From Oncomelania hupensis (taxonomy: Eukaryota > Mollusca > Gastropoda > Littorinimorpha > Pomatiopsidae), in contig CM072517.1 of assembly GCA_036898135.1 (NCBI GenBank), positions 59,852,990-59,916,989 of the forward strand: a stretch of 64,000 bases of DNA, in the 5' to 3' direction. A program made the translations under genes and the position numbers. Shown one piece after another: positions 47,901-60,165 of the stretch; position 1 is the first letter of the stretch; every line of letters begins with the position of its first letter. The notes below the pieces were generated by a model. That model ran no database searches. It was not told where the DNA came from and saw only the letters and a program-made list of their open reading frames with translations.

Positions 47901-50565
47901 ACGCAAACAAAAGCACACTCACACACACACACACACACACCCACACACAAAGGATAACCAGGATTGTGATTGGCTGAAACACGACATCTGACTTGAAACA
48001 TCAGCATGGGGACAGTTTAATGATCTGGATAATGAACAGGAACGAATAAGAGATTTAAGCACCTCTAAATTATATATAACTCAGAGGTTTAACTTATAAC
48101 TTATATATACCTTAGATGAGGAAGTCCCCAGCTCGTTCCTAATAATATCCATTTACAAAACTGCCCCCTGAGGTAGATTACAACAACTTAAACATGATTG
48201 GTTATACAACAGGTTTACCAATACGAAACTCTGAATACAGGGTTGTGTTCTTGAGCTTCATAGACAATGAATAACGAGACACTACTCAGCCTAGCTGAGC
48301 CTCGCCCGAGTACCTCTCACTAGCAAGAGAAGCAAAGGTAAATCTCAGTGTGTACGAGGAAATCGTCATTGCGACACGGAATCTTCACTTTAAATATAAT
48401 ACTATATACCTTCAAGGTATAAGGCAGTGTGATACAGTTAACTTTGACGGAAATTTTTCCTCGGTAGCACCGAATTAGCTTCCTATCAGGTCCTGTTCTA
48501 TACAATAATATATAGTTTTGTTTTGTTTTTCGTTCCATCTACTATACATCAACGTCAGTAGATTCTACATTTTGTTTGGCGTCCAGTTCTTGGGTCTTTC
48601 GTGTTGGCTTGAGATTTGCGCTACATCATTCATTCATCGTGCAATATTCTTTCATGTGATGACTCATAATGTGTCTCATCATGCTATATTGTTTCATGTA
48701 TCTCATCATTCCATAATTATTCATTCATATGATGTATTTCTGGCTAAATTAACCACACACAAAAATAACCTCCCGAATGTGTATGATTCTTTTACCTGTC
48801 ATCTGTGAATTGTGTGGAATATTACGTTCATTGTTGTAAATAAATATAGGGATGCTTCCGGCAAGGAAAAATTAGGGTTGACAGGATGTTCTAGGCTACT
48901 AACACCGTTCACTTTCCCCATTTTGGAAAAAAACAAAAGGGGAGATGTGCGTATTATACGAAACATGTATTAGATGAAACTCGTTTGAACGCGCTTAACC
49001 TTCGATTGTTTAGCCGCCGTTTTCTCACTCGGCTCAAACATTTTTGCTAATAACAAAAAATCGAGTGATTAGTGAAAGCTGCTAGCGATAATGCATGAAC
49101 GTACGGAACCTTCGAGATTTGTAAAGAGTGTAGCTAGCTGCACAATGTGCAGTTCTATGATCTTTCCTTTGGTTTGGCCTTCACAGAATTTTCGCCTTGC
49201 CTCTGTTCGCGTTTATTTATTTATTATTATTTTTAAATTTTATTTTTTAACTAATTCCCAATGCTCACAGTTTTCAGCCATTGACAAAATGAAAGGGAAA
49301 GGTCCACAGTAAGGAGTTTTGTTGTTGACGTTTTTTTTTCTCTCTTTAATTTGTAACTCGTTGTCGTATGTCAGAAAAGGAAAAAAAATTACAGGAGATA
49401 TAACGCAGAAAACTTTTGTTTCTCTCTCTTTAACTTTTAACTCGTTATCGTATGTCAGAAGGCCATATAAAAAGAAGAATTAAAGGACACAGAACGCAGT
49501 TAACTAAGAAAAATGTTCTCCATATATGTATTTCGCTAAAATGTACTATAGCCTCGCGTTGACGGTGTATGTCTGACAGTGTCTAGAGATTCTCAGCTCA
49601 GCTGTACTTGTTGGATGCCAAGACAGTGACAGCAACGAAGCAGACAGGCAGGCGGACAGACACAGAGAAACAAAGACAGAGAGCGAGAGAGAGAGACAGA
49701 GAGAGAGACAGAGAGAGAGAGAGAGGGGGGGGGGGGGAATAGTTTTACGCTGACAATAAACTACGATTCTATCAGAATACCAGAAACAGACTTTTCCACC
49801 ATAACGATTCTATGTAAAATTGTAGTCTGAAAACTGTCAAAGAAGACAAATATCAAGTGTTTGTATTTCAAGCGAATATTTAATCCTGTGGCATAGTTAT
49901 TCATATTGTGTTTACGTATGTTTATATACATGTACGAATGAATGTCCGTGTATGTTGGCACATGCATACGATTGTGCGTGTAGGCTGATGTTATTTATGC
50001 TTGCATCTATCTCTATGATCTATGTGCAGATGTACATAAAAATTTCGCCAGATATTCTAAACACCTTGTGAGGTTCATATTTTAACAGTTTTTTCCCATG
50101 GTTTTAGTTCCATGGTTACAAAAAAAAAAAAGATTTTTGTGTTTTTTGTTACATTTCAAGGGGAACATGATGTACAGTTGTATCGCCGTCAGGAAATATC
50201 GCTGCCAAATTTCCAATCTGACGTCATATCCACGTCATAGAGAGGTCATGGACACGTCATGGATTATTTTTTCCGGTCGGCGAGATCATGAAGATGTCAT
50301 TTTATAGGTACATGTGCATGGTCCTTGGTTTGTTTTTTAAGCATAATTATCATGGCTCGGCGTGTAGTAATTGTTTGTGAAGAGTTGATCATGACATCGA
50401 TACGGCCAGCGTTGGTACAGCAACGCAGCTGCAGTGGATTGCGGGATAAAGTTGTCGCTGCTGATAAACCCGCTAACAGTCTATTTTGTTGTGCATACTA
50501 TTGACGATGGCTGTTGTTACAATCCATCCAGCTGTGGAACCAGGCAATCACTGAGTCATGAGTTA
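47900..50565. other. No recognised gene
   Basis: A CA tract at 47,918-47,950 and a GA tract with poly-G at 49,686-49,738. Short open frames (at most about 96 codons) have no domain. A near repeat is TTTAACTTTTAACTCGTTAT / TTTAATTTGTAACTCGTTGT with CGTATGTCAGAA at 49,345 and 49,430. Confidence 0.5.
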
Positions 50566-50566
50566 A

Positions 50567-51170
<604 letters not shown>

Positions 51171-51312
51171 TCTCTCTAATTACTGACAGTATTTTGATTT
51201 CATGACCGACACGTACGCCAGAGTAAAACCAAACCTTGTGTTCACTGTCCATCATATTCCAACGGCACATTGGTCTTGATGCCCTCCACAGATCCTTTAA
51301 ACCTCAGTGCGT

Positions 51313-51577
51313 GTGTCACGTCGTCAAAGTTCCTGGTGTCTTACTTTAGCCGGGCGCCTTTGCGCATGCGCCAGGTCAAGTCGGGCCGGCTTTTTCACGA
51401 TGTTCTTAGGCGTCGTAACCCTAACCCAACCCTAATCCTAACTCTAACCCTAACCCTTACTAAGACTACGATAGCACTGTGCGCATGCGTCGAATTTTGT
51501 AATGCGTGGACCAATCAGAATGCTCCCAGTCGCTCCCAGCCCAAATAAGATACTAGGAACTTTGAGCGATGTCACAC
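51313..51577. mobile_element. TIR element with telomere-like core
   Basis: GTGTCACGTCGTCAAAGTTC on the left and GAACTTTGAGCGATGTCACAC on the right are imperfect inverted repeats extending about 35 bp. The centre (51,416-51,457) is a TAACCC array (CCTAACCCAACCCTAATCCT, then CTAACCCTAACCC), the complement of the metazoan telomere unit. GCGCATGCG occurs in both arms. Autonomy is not indicated. Confidence 0.6.
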
Positions 51578-51774
51578 GTGTACTGAAAAAAATATAAGCT
51601 TGTAACCAAAACGGAGCAAACATCGGTGGAAAGTATATTAAATCAATAATTAGTGTTTGTGCAACCCGTAGCCACCCCTCTTGAGCTAAAATTAGCCTCT
51701 AACAAATCCGGTAAAAGGCAGAACCCAAAGACGCACTCTTGAAGCCACGTGGCTCCTTCAAAAACAAGGTCAAG

Positions 51775-51994
51775 GTTGTTTGCCTTTTTAAACTTTTTTT
51801 AAATTTTTTATAATAGTTTTAGTTGCTTTTTTATGTTTTTCAATGTTATATTTTTATTGAATGTTTTTAACATTATGATGTACATTTTTAGTGAATTTAT
51901 TCAGATTTTATATACCTACTGTTGTTGTGTAGTATAAATGGTGTATGCATGTGTCAAGCGCGGAGAGCACTATAGCGGCGCTATATAAATCTAC

Positions 51995-52070
<76 letters not shown>

Positions 52071-52072
52071 TA
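51775..52072 (+). mobile_element. L2-like LINE 3' UTR with (ATT)n tail
   Basis: It follows 17,050-17,277 closely: GTTTTAGTTGCTTTTTTATG, TGTACATTTTTAGTGAATTT, GTGTCAAGCGCGGAGAGCAC and TATAGCGGCGCTATATAAAT plus about 24 ATT units. No ORF part is present. Confidence 0.8.
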
Positions 52073-52139
52073 AGGTCAAAGTTCACATGACTATGGCATC
52101 AGTGTACCGCTAAACAGGAGAAATCACTCCCTGGCAGAT

Positions 52140-52450
52140 CATAAATGACTGAGAGTATAAACCGAGGTCTAGTCTGTGTCGCATACATTCCATCATAACG
52201 GACTTTAAAGATCCTGACGCTCATGTCCTAGAGGGGTCAGTACCGGTGACAAGAACACACCCAGCATGCATCTAGGTCCTTCTCCCCCATCCCTGGATGC
52301 CCAGGATTGTGCTCAGTTGTCTGGGGCGTTAGTACGATGCGCCCAAAGTCTGCAAGTTGGCGCCTCGGGCGACTTGAGCTAGATCCTGTTTCGGCCAGCG
52401 CCTTGAGCAGCTCTTGAGCTGGAATAGCGCTATATGAGAACGATTAAATA
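52140..52450 (+). mobile_element. SINE-H body and tail
   Basis: GAGAGTATAAACCGAGGTCT, GGACTTTAAAGATCCTGACG, CCCATCCCTGGATGCCCAGG, GATCCTGTTTCGGCCAGCGC and GAATAGCGCTATATGAGAAC. The head is missing. Confidence 0.75.
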
Positions 52451-52490
52451 ATAAATAAAATTCAAACTTTAGCGGTCGGTTTGGGCAACG

Positions 52491-52680
52491 AAAGCCCACT
52501 TTATCATTATGTAATGTAATACGTAACAAAGCCCACTTTATCATTATGTAATGTAATACGTAACAAAGCCCACTTTATCATTATGTAATGTAATACGTAA
52601 CAAAGCCCACTTTATCATTATGTAATGTAATACGTAACAAAGCCCACTTTATCATTTAAGTAATGTAATACGTAACAATG
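52491..52680 (+). repeat. 37 bp tandem repeat, 5 units
   Basis: The unit AAAGCCCACTTTATCATTAT GTAATGTAATACGTAAC is repeated almost perfectly. The last unit has TTAAG in place of TTATG. Confidence 0.95.
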
Positions 52681-52854
52681 CCCATTTTAGGCTAAACTCA
52701 TTTTCGCCAAAAGTAAAGTAAGTCTGCGAATTTTGGGCTCATTAAGGTCAGCGCCTCACGAGTTATACTGTCCACAGCGGCACACTGGTTTGTAGTTCTT
52801 TGTTCACTGGAGACACCCTGCGTAGCTGACACTCGATAACCTCTCACTAAAGTA

Positions 52855-52995
52855 GTGGTCACACATGGCTTACATTTTACGGCTTGTGAACTGGGTTATG
52901 AGATTTTTCACCGGAATTTTGACGGATGGCCACACCTTATGAGTTTTGTGGTCACATTGGGCTTACGTTTTACGGCTTATGCATTGGGTCGGAGG
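52855..52995 (+). repeat. Direct repeat pair with TTTTACGGCTT motif
   Basis: GTGGTCACACATGGCTTACA TTTTACGGCTTGTG and GTGGTCACATTGGGCTTACG TTTTACGGCTTATG are about 97 bp apart, both followed by TTGGGT-like sequence. Possibly part of an undefined MITE. Confidence 0.55.
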
Positions 52996-53130
52996 TAGTG
53001 GCGCCATGTTTATCATGTCCCGGTTCAGATTTATAAACGTGTGTAGCTGTGTCATTTCACTACAACGAGGCACTTTTTCATGACTATGTAATGTACTCTT
53101 TTACGATTTGACTAAAATTTGAAACAACTT

Positions 53131-54217
53131 CAGGGATGTCGTTTGGGACGGATCTTCGGCTTTTAGCCGAATTTTTTATTAAAAAAAGCCGATAAACTGT
53201 CCGTCATGTCGGCTCGCCGAGCCGAAGTTTTCACGGGTGAATCGGCTCGGTTTTGTCCATTTTTGCTATATTCCTGTGCGGTACGCTTGCAGTTCAGGTG
53301 AGGATTCGATAAGTACTAAATTCTGTTTACCTGAAAAAGTTGCACTCAGCGAACAGACCCGTATTAGTCACAGCCCGATGTCGTCCATGATAAAATTGAC
53401 GTCAATAGTAGCCTAATTGAAGCCAGTGACGTACGAAATAAAACGTCACTTTCTCGTACACATACAGGCTTTAGGCAGTGCTTGAAAATCATTTTCAAAA
53501 TGCCTCCGAAAAAGAAATCTAAATTGTTGGCCGGACAAAGTATACTGTCGTTTGGCAAAAAAGAAGTACATTGGATGAAGTTGAAGCAGGTAGTGGTGGC
53601 TCAGAGATACCCACGGAATAACATGCTTGAGCTCTGGCACCTGATTGGGAAGTTCCATTCAGAAAACTTTCCGAACATGCTGAAGCTTGGACATTTTGCA
53701 CTGACCAGCCCTGTCCACACTGCTGGATGCGAAGGATGGTTTTCAGCACAGAACCTGGTACTGACAGCCCTCAGGAACAGACTCACTGCTGAAAATCAGG
53801 ACATGTTGATAAGGGTGAAACTGCACGGGCGCAGCATTGACCTGAATAGAGCTTTGGCTGCTTGGCGTCAGGCTAAACCCAGAAAGCTGTAGGCCAAACA
53901 GAAACTCTGACAGTAGTGTGGTCTGTCAAGGGACAGTCTAAACTTATTATTGTTTTTGTGTCTAAAATTTAAGAAAATAAAATTTCTTTTCAATGTTCTT
54001 GTTCTACTCTTAAAATCATGTTTTATTACAAAGATATGCATCCACAGAAATCCTTTAATATATGGAGGTGGAGGGTGCACGTTAACGTGGTGAATCTAGT
54101 CAAAAAACTTGTGAGACTGCTTTGGAAGAGAGAGCCGAAACTTTCTGTAAAAAGCCGAAAGTTTCACGGCTGTTTCGGCCAAATCGCCGAAGAAAAAATT
54201 TCCTAGCAACATCCCTG
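53131..54217 (+). mobile_element. hAT-like transposon, internally deleted
   Basis: Terminal inverted repeats CAGGGATGTC and AACATCCCTG are followed by subterminal inverted motifs (CTTCGGC / GCCGAAG; TTTTAGCCGAA). AACTT lies at 53,126-53,130 and 54,218-54,222, a 5 bp duplication. Some hAT groups use 5 bp, most use 8. The interior carries a fused transposase ORF (53,500-53,892). At 1,087 bp it is far shorter than an autonomous element. Confidence 0.82.
53500..53892 (+). CDS. Short hAT transposase fusion (N-terminus plus dimerisation domain)
   Basis: The 130-residue frame starts MPPKKKSKLLAGQSILSFGK with context AAAATGCC, chosen over the in-frame ATG at 53,482. The basic N-terminus resembles the start of ZNF862-like/hAT transposases. 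From about residue 60, FALTSPVHTAGCEGWFSAQN, ALRNRLTAENQDMLIRVKLH is the conserved C-terminal hAT dimerisation region. The BED finger and the catalytic DDE core are missing, with the junction around residues 25-50. The frame is intact, so the protein could be made but could not catalyse transposition. It may act as a dimerising competitor, or the frame may simply be young. Splicing was not assessed. Confidence 0.7.
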   Translation: MPPKKKSKLLAGQSILSFGKKEVHWMKLKQVVVAQRYPRNNMLELWHLIGKFHSENFPNMLKLGHFALTSPVHTAGCEGWFSAQNLVLTALRNRLTAENQDMLIRVKLHGRSIDLNRALAAWRQAKPRKL

Positions 54218-54324
54218 AACTTTACAAATCTCGACTTGTACTCGCAACAAGTGAATTCAACTGCCTTAACTCGCCAAGTCGTGTGTAGCGGACAACTGTG
54301 TTGAGTGTAATCATACAAGGGAGG

Positions 54325-55690
54325 AGTTTAGATAAAGCAAGGCAAGGCAAATTTATTCAGGAAAAAACCCATTAAGGGCACATGGACATCGTTAAAATGA
54401 TATACACACACATGCAAAATAATTCATTACATAACATTTTAAAATTTTTTAAAATATAAAACTATTTATGTACACAAAGGGATTGCAGAAGGGTGGGGAG
54501 GGGAGCGATTGAGAGGGGAAAAGAAGAAAAAAGAAATTTATTGGGGATAGCAACTAGGAATCATAACTAACCATACAATTCAATATAAACACATCAATGA
54601 CAAACTACTGAAATTGTTTTTGTTACATGCAACCTGTAAATATCAGAACTAGATTACTTTTTGACATGGGATAACAACGTTACAATTGTTTAATAATTAA
54701 TTTTTGACATGGGATAACAACGTTACAATTGTTTAATAATTAATTTCATTAGCCTTACAAGCTTTAATAATACTGACTTTTTATTAGATGACAATAATTC
54801 TTGAAATTTGATGGCATTGGGGTTCGTGTCTAGGAATGTTAAAATATCTGCCTCTCTGCACTGGCAGTGTCCTAAACTTTAGAACAGATATTGCAAGATT
54901 TGTTGGTAGAACATGCAAATATTTTCCAATTCAAAATTTAGCTTAAACATTCGATAATTATAGTAAAATTATTTATTTTTTATTTCCTCGAACCAGCCTT
55001 GAATAAACTGATCATGTAGGCGTTGTTTAATTGTACACTTAAAAATTGAAGCAGAAGGCAAAATATTGGATAGCCCCTGATTTAACCAAAGATTACCAAG
55101 TCCTAGATTATTTAACTCTTTCCGCATAGAATCGAGGAATGAAGATTTATAACCTTTATGTAAGTCAAGATGAAACAAAAAAGTGTACATAACGCTGGAC
55201 AATTTATTACTGTTATCAGGGTGGACAAGCTTATACCAAAAATTTAACATTCTTTGCTTTGCCTGCAACTCCAGAGGAACCTGCCCTAATTCACCAAAAA
55301 TCATTTGAGAAGGTGTAGACTTACCTAGCTTTAAAATTAGTTTATAAAAACGCAGTTGCAGTTTAGTGGCAAGGTCACTCATTTGAGGGCACCATATCTC
55401 TGAGCCATATAACAAAATAGGAACAATAGTTTTCTCAAACATATCAATTTGAATTTCTAATGGTAACATAAGCTTTCTAATTTTTCTTAAAAGAGAAAAC
55501 ATAGCTTTAGAGGCACGATCATATAAATGTTTATTATAGTTAATTTTAATTCCAAGATACTAAAAATCATATACCACATCTAATTTAACACCATTGTAAA
55601 ATACATTAGGTATATTTCTGCCTTTTGAAAAAACAACGACTTTAGTTTTAGCAGCGTTGACTTTTAATTTGTATTAGAGGTTGACCTCTA
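54325..55690 (-). mobile_element. CR1-like LINE, C-terminal ORF2 and 3' tail
   Basis: A 177-codon minus frame (55,502 to 54,969) includes FEKTIVPILLYGSEIWCPQM, QLRFYKLILKLGKSTPSQMI, GELGQVPLELQAKQRMLNFW and QRLHDQFIQGWFEEI. This is the region after the reverse transcriptase in CR1/Jockey-type LINEs. Upstream, the same strand continues (YNKHLYDRASKA) but with a stop near 55,560. The 3' side ends AATAAATTTGCCTTGCCTTG, a pentamer-tailed LINE end. A 44 bp tandem duplication (GACATGGGATAACAACGTTA) is in its UTR at 54,656-54,746. Confidence 0.78.
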
Positions 55691-55829
55691 AACTCCTGAC
55701 GTCACACTCTCGCTTCTTATTGGTCTTCGGAAGCCCGGCTTACGTATTGCTGCAATAGAGTTCAAACCTGTGCTATCCCTGTGAAATTCTACGTTAGCCA
55801 GTACGCAAGGAAATACTTAAGGACGTCGT

Positions 55830-56255
55830 AAGCGGAAAACCCAAGTTGTGGCCGGGTACTACAGTTCAATGTGGCTACTTGGCGAGCACTCAGCTAAATG
55901 GGGACCAATAACAGCATTACATAGGCAATGGAATAGCCCTGCAGTGGGTAGAACGGCGAGCTCGTGTTACGAAGATCGTTCGATTCCCCGGTGGCTCGGA
56001 CATAAACATTGGCTGTTAGCCCTGGCCACTACCTTACTGTCTGTTGCTATGAGTGTGTTGGTTGTTTCAGAGTATCGCTTTCCCTTCTCCCCCTATCACC
56101 GGTCGTCGCCTAGGATTGTGCTTAATCGTCTAAGCCTCCGACTGTGCGCCCAAGGGAGCTAGTGGGCGCCTAGGGCGGTTTGGGGTAGTACCTGTATCGG
56201 CCAGCGCCTTGAGCCGCTCTTGAGCTGAAAAAGCGCTATATAAGAATTACAACCC
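55830..56255 (+). mobile_element. SINE-I (tRNA-like head) with SINE-H-type tail
   Basis: CCTGCAGTGGGTAGAACGGC (A-box region) and GATCGTTCGATTCCCCGG (B box) precede a body. It then shares with SINE-H the block GGATTGTGCTTAATCG, ACTGTGCGCCCAAGGGAGC, CGGCCAGCGCCTTGAGCCGC and AAGCGCTATATAAGAATTAC. Confidence 0.65.
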
Positions 56256-56292
56256 CCCCCCCCCCCCCAAAAAAAAATAACATAGCCTACTT

Positions 56293-56640
56293 AGCGAGCG
56301 TTGTGGCCAAGTGGGCTAAGGCGGGACTAATTTGCCTTGCCCACAGGCCAGAAACCAATGGCGCCTGACAGGTGTGGGTTCGATCCATCATCGGGGCGTT
56401 ATGTTTCTCCGAATATTATTTACTTTCGACTCGGGCAACGTCTCGGAGGTTTTCTCCGGGTACTCCGGTTTGCTCCTCCCAGCAAAATTTCAAAATCACA
56501 ACTAATGTTAGGTAGGTTGGGTTTGGGCGCGCCACAGGCTACGACTACGCTTTCCCCAGGGGAGGCGGCCCAGAATTTCCCTAGGAGAAAGGGACAATAA
56601 GGTAAATAAAATAAAAAAATTAAAAAAATAAAATAAAAAA
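56293..56640 (+). mobile_element. SINE-D second copy, A-rich tail
   Basis: GCGAGCGTTGTGGCCAAGTG, GGGTTCGATCC, TTTTCTCCGGGTACTCCGG, GGTAGGTTGGGTTTGGGCGC and CCCCAGGGGAGGCGGCCCAG match 12,165 closely. The tail is AAATAAAATAAA-type instead of GTA. Confidence 0.8.
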
Positions 56641-57190
56641 ACCACCTAAGCCACCATTAACAACAATAAAAACATTACACATACACGTACCGCCACCACC
56701 ACCAACAACAACACTACGCATACATTACACGCACTACCACCCTTAACTTACCACCCACCCTATACATATTCACACAAAAGCTAAAACGTCTTTCTTAAAA
56801 TATAAATCTTGTCTTGCTGGCAAACTCCCCCTTCCCCCCTCCCCCCTCCCCCCCTCCCTCCCCCCCCCCTCCCAGTCTTTATTATTATGCACACAAGGGG
56901 AGTTGATCGTTAAAATGACGCGCTTCTAGTTGTTCTAGATGTAGTTTCTACAGTTTCTGGATGCTTCGTTGGATTCTTGTTGTTGTTGTTGTTGTTCCCA
57001 TATGCTTTGTCATGGACATATTATATTATGCGCTAATCAAATCACCAACAAACAACATCTATTGCCAGACGGAATATTGCACTATTGTTCTTTGTCGGTC
57101 CTACTCTGTTCTATCAATCTACTTACTATCTTCTTGCTAGCTCAGCCACCTGCCTTTTTTTCTTAAAAAGTCTCCCAAAACACATTGCAC
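56640..57190. other. No recognised gene; C-rich tract
   Basis: ACC/AAC-rich sequence, then a C/T-rich tract at 56,828-56,875. Short frames without domains. Confidence 0.5.
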
Positions 57191-57198
57191 ACTGTACA

Positions 57199-57680
57199 CT
57201 GGCGCCGAGTGTCTATGAAACCAGCCTAACGCAGAGTGTCTATGAAACCTGCCTATCGCAGAGTAGTGTATATGGAACTAGCCTAGTGCACAATGTGTAT
57301 GGAACTAGACTGGCGCAGAGTGTCTATGAAACTGGCGCCGAGTGTCTATGAAACCAGCCTGGCGCAAAGCGTATATGAAACTAACCTAGAGCAGAATGGG
57401 TATGGAAGTAGACTCGCGCCAAGTGTTTATAAAACCAGCCTGGCGCCGAGTGTCTATGAAACCAGCCTAGCGCAGAGCGTATATGGGACTAGCCTGGCGC
57501 CGACTGTGTATGAAACCAGCCTAGCGCAGAGCGTATATGGAACTAGCCTGGCGCCGAGCGTATATGGAACTAGCCTGGCGCCGAGTGTCTATGGAACTAG
57601 ACTGGCGCCGAATGTCTATGGAACTAGCCTGGCGCAGAGTGCGTATGGAAGTACGCTGGCGAATAGGGTGTGCGGAACAC
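57199..57680 (+). repeat. 27 bp minisatellite with coding-like frame
   Basis: About 17 units of the type CCGAGTGTCTATGAAACCAG CCTGGCG. As 27 is divisible by three, the plus frame 57,293-57,790 reads as repeated nonamers SVYETSLAQ, SVYGTSLAP and variants. The frame differs in the first few units because of small indels. No signal peptide, intron or homologous domain is visible, so coding status is unproven. Confidence 0.88.
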
Positions 57681-57689
57681 CGATGGAGT

Positions 57690-58980
57690 ACAGTTTTGCG
57701 ATCTCTGATACACGACATGCATACAATCATGTAGACCGTTTTTGCGATGCTGGGACTCTTGAGGAATTTACAATGCTGAACGGACTTTAATTTACGTACC
57801 GTAAAGTCCAAGGTTATCGGACTTCAGACAGGTAATTCCTAAAGGAGCTATTTTCCCAAGCAGACTTTGAAAATTTTGCCACTTACATTCTTATTAAACT
57901 TTTAGCAAGCAATTTCTACGGGAGCATGTTTCCTTGCTGACGTTGTTTAACTTCGTGGCATGATGGTAACAACAACGATATGAGACTAAACAAAACAAGC
58001 ACGTCACTGGGGAGCCCTTTTTCCCACAACGCCGAGTTTGAGATAGCGCTCGGAATGAAACGGCGGTTCTTAATTCTTTTGTCTTTTATCCATTCCAAAG
58101 TATGGACGACCTTTCTCTGAACTCTAGAGGCCGTGACACGACTAAGGGTCAACAAACAAAGAAAGCAAAGGGCGAAACAACGAAAGTCCCAAGTCTCAAC
58201 AACTGCAACATCCAACAAACGAACAAAAACAAAACGTGCACATTCCGAGCTGACGAAGGCAAATACTAGACAAAGCGTTGAGCTGTGGCTGGCCTGTCCC
58301 CTTTTACTGTGGTGCTGGCGTTCTTTGCCCGCTGTCTGTAAATAAGCATAAGTTGTTTTTACTCTGGAGCACTACACTGTCTACAGACACTACTATCATC
58401 ATGCAAATGGCGGACCATACTAACCAAAAGACAATACTCCAGGCTGCTGAAAGCCTTTAATTTCAACTCGCCCATCGGGCTAGTAGTGATTCAAGGCACA
58501 TTTATTCGTCTGCAGCACAGCATTGTCTATATCGCAAGTTCATAAACATTTTTTTTTTAAAGTATCAAAACGGCACAACACAACGTACAACACAACACAA
58601 CACATTACAACACAACACACCAGACAACACAACACAAATTAGCGAATCTTAAAACGCAACACATCTTAAAAAAACAACACATCTTCCAACGCAACACAAC
58701 TAAATTACCTCTAAAGGAATTACAATAGGCGCAGAATGGAAACTACTTAAAATAATTTATATTAAAAACAATGCAGCTAACCACTCTCATCCACATCACA
58801 TCACATGCACCTTGTAAACAAAACATTCCAACACGACTCACTCATACTGCTTTTAATACCCCTTGGGGTCATGAGCAATCTTGCCACTGTAGATTGTTCT
58901 AACCTATAAAGGGAAAAGTGAAAGCCCCAGTTGAAAACCTGTCTTTCCTTTATAGGCAAGACTGATTCACTGCGGCAACA
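57690..58980. other. No recognised gene; ACAAC-rich stretch
   Basis: CACAACACAA-type degenerate repeat at 58,570-58,690. Nothing else is identifiable. The 100-codon minus frame at 57,916-58,218 has no domain. Confidence 0.45.
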
Positions 58981-58984
58981 GTTT

Positions 58985-59519
58985 CCCCCGTTGGAGTGCC
59001 GGGGGTTCCAGTATAAATAGTATCCCCACTTTCTGGAAATTTAGTGCTTTAAATTTCCACTGTCGCTGTCTTCCTCATTTGCTCTTCTTCGCTAGATCAA
59101 TGACCTACCTTTTTTCTTGAAAACTCTTCCTGGACAAGACTCCTTGTTTGTGTATGGGGTCTGTTGGATCAGCTTGGGAGTGTTGGACGCTTTCTGCCGG
59201 GTGGTCACTAGGGCTTCCTATGATGATATTATTTCGCAATATAGGCATTTTATATGTATGTGTTTTGTTGATAATCTATAATGATGTTTGTATTCTATTT
59301 TGTTTTTGTAACCGGGGGTTCGAGTAGTTGGGGTAAGGCCTCAGCCGTCCCCTGCGTGGGATGTCTTTATTGTAAAGTGACTGGCCGGTGGAGGGCATTC
59401 AATTTTCCCATTAGGGTTGTTTCAGCAGATCTTTTATGCGGATCAGGGGTTGTCCGGTCCTGATTTGGCTCGGAAGAGTCCGCTGGACCTAAAGCAATAA
59501 TCATGTAATGTAATGTAAT
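58985..59519 (+). mobile_element. Retroposon E copy
   Basis: It starts CCCCCGTTGGAGTGCCGGGG, with TATAAATAGTATCCCCACTT near the head, then GGTGGTCACTAGGGCTTCC, CCCCTGCGTGGGATGTCTTT and TTTTATGCGGATCAGGGGTT. The tail is ATGTAATGTAATGTAATC. No clear target duplication. Confidence 0.85.
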
Positions 59520-59648
59520 CAGTGTGTTCAATAATTCTGTCAAGTGTCGTGGAATCGCTGATTTGCTTGCTCAGCTGCGATGTAATGAGGTACAATGTGC
59601 TATTTATTGTGTGTTAGATTGGAAGCAGTTTGTTTGATTGATTGATTG

Positions 59649-60165
59649 TTGCTTTAGGTCCAGCGGACTCTTCCTAGGCCAAATCAGGACCGGACAACCC
59701 CTGATCCGCATAAAAGATCTGCTGAAACAACCCTAGTGGTAAAACTGAAAGCTCTCCACCAGCCAGCCACTCCACAATAAAAACATCCCACGCAGGGGAC
59801 GCTGAGGCTATACTCTAATTTATCGAACCCCCGTCTACAAAAACAAAACATAATACAAACATCATTATAAATTATCAACCAAACACATATAAAATGCCTA
59901 CATTGTTAAATAATAACATCATAGGAAGTCCTAGTGACCACCTGGCAGAAAGCGTCCAATATTCCCAAGCTGATCCAACAAACCTCATACACAAATAAGG
60001 AGTCTTGTCCCGGAAGAGTTTTCAAGAAAAAAGGTAGGTGACTGGTCTAGCGAAGAAGAAGATGGTACATACATCAGATTCATAGAACAGAGCAGGAATG
60101 AGAAAGAATAAATGAGAAAATGAGAAAGACAGCGACAGTGGGAATTTAAAGCACTAAATTTCCAG
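59649..60165 (-). mobile_element. Retroposon E copy, truncated at its head
   Basis: Minus-oriented. GCTTTAGGTCCAGCGGACTC at the 3' end through AAAGCACTAAATTTCCAG. The head with the TATA-like box is replaced by a LINE tail at 60,166. With the previous copy it forms an inverted repeat of about 0.5 kb arms. Confidence 0.85.

Noticed and set aside
50220..50310. Recurrent ACGTCAT motifs as CRE-type regulatory sites
   Set aside because: CACGTCAT and related steps are irregular, with no neighbouring gene or promoter.
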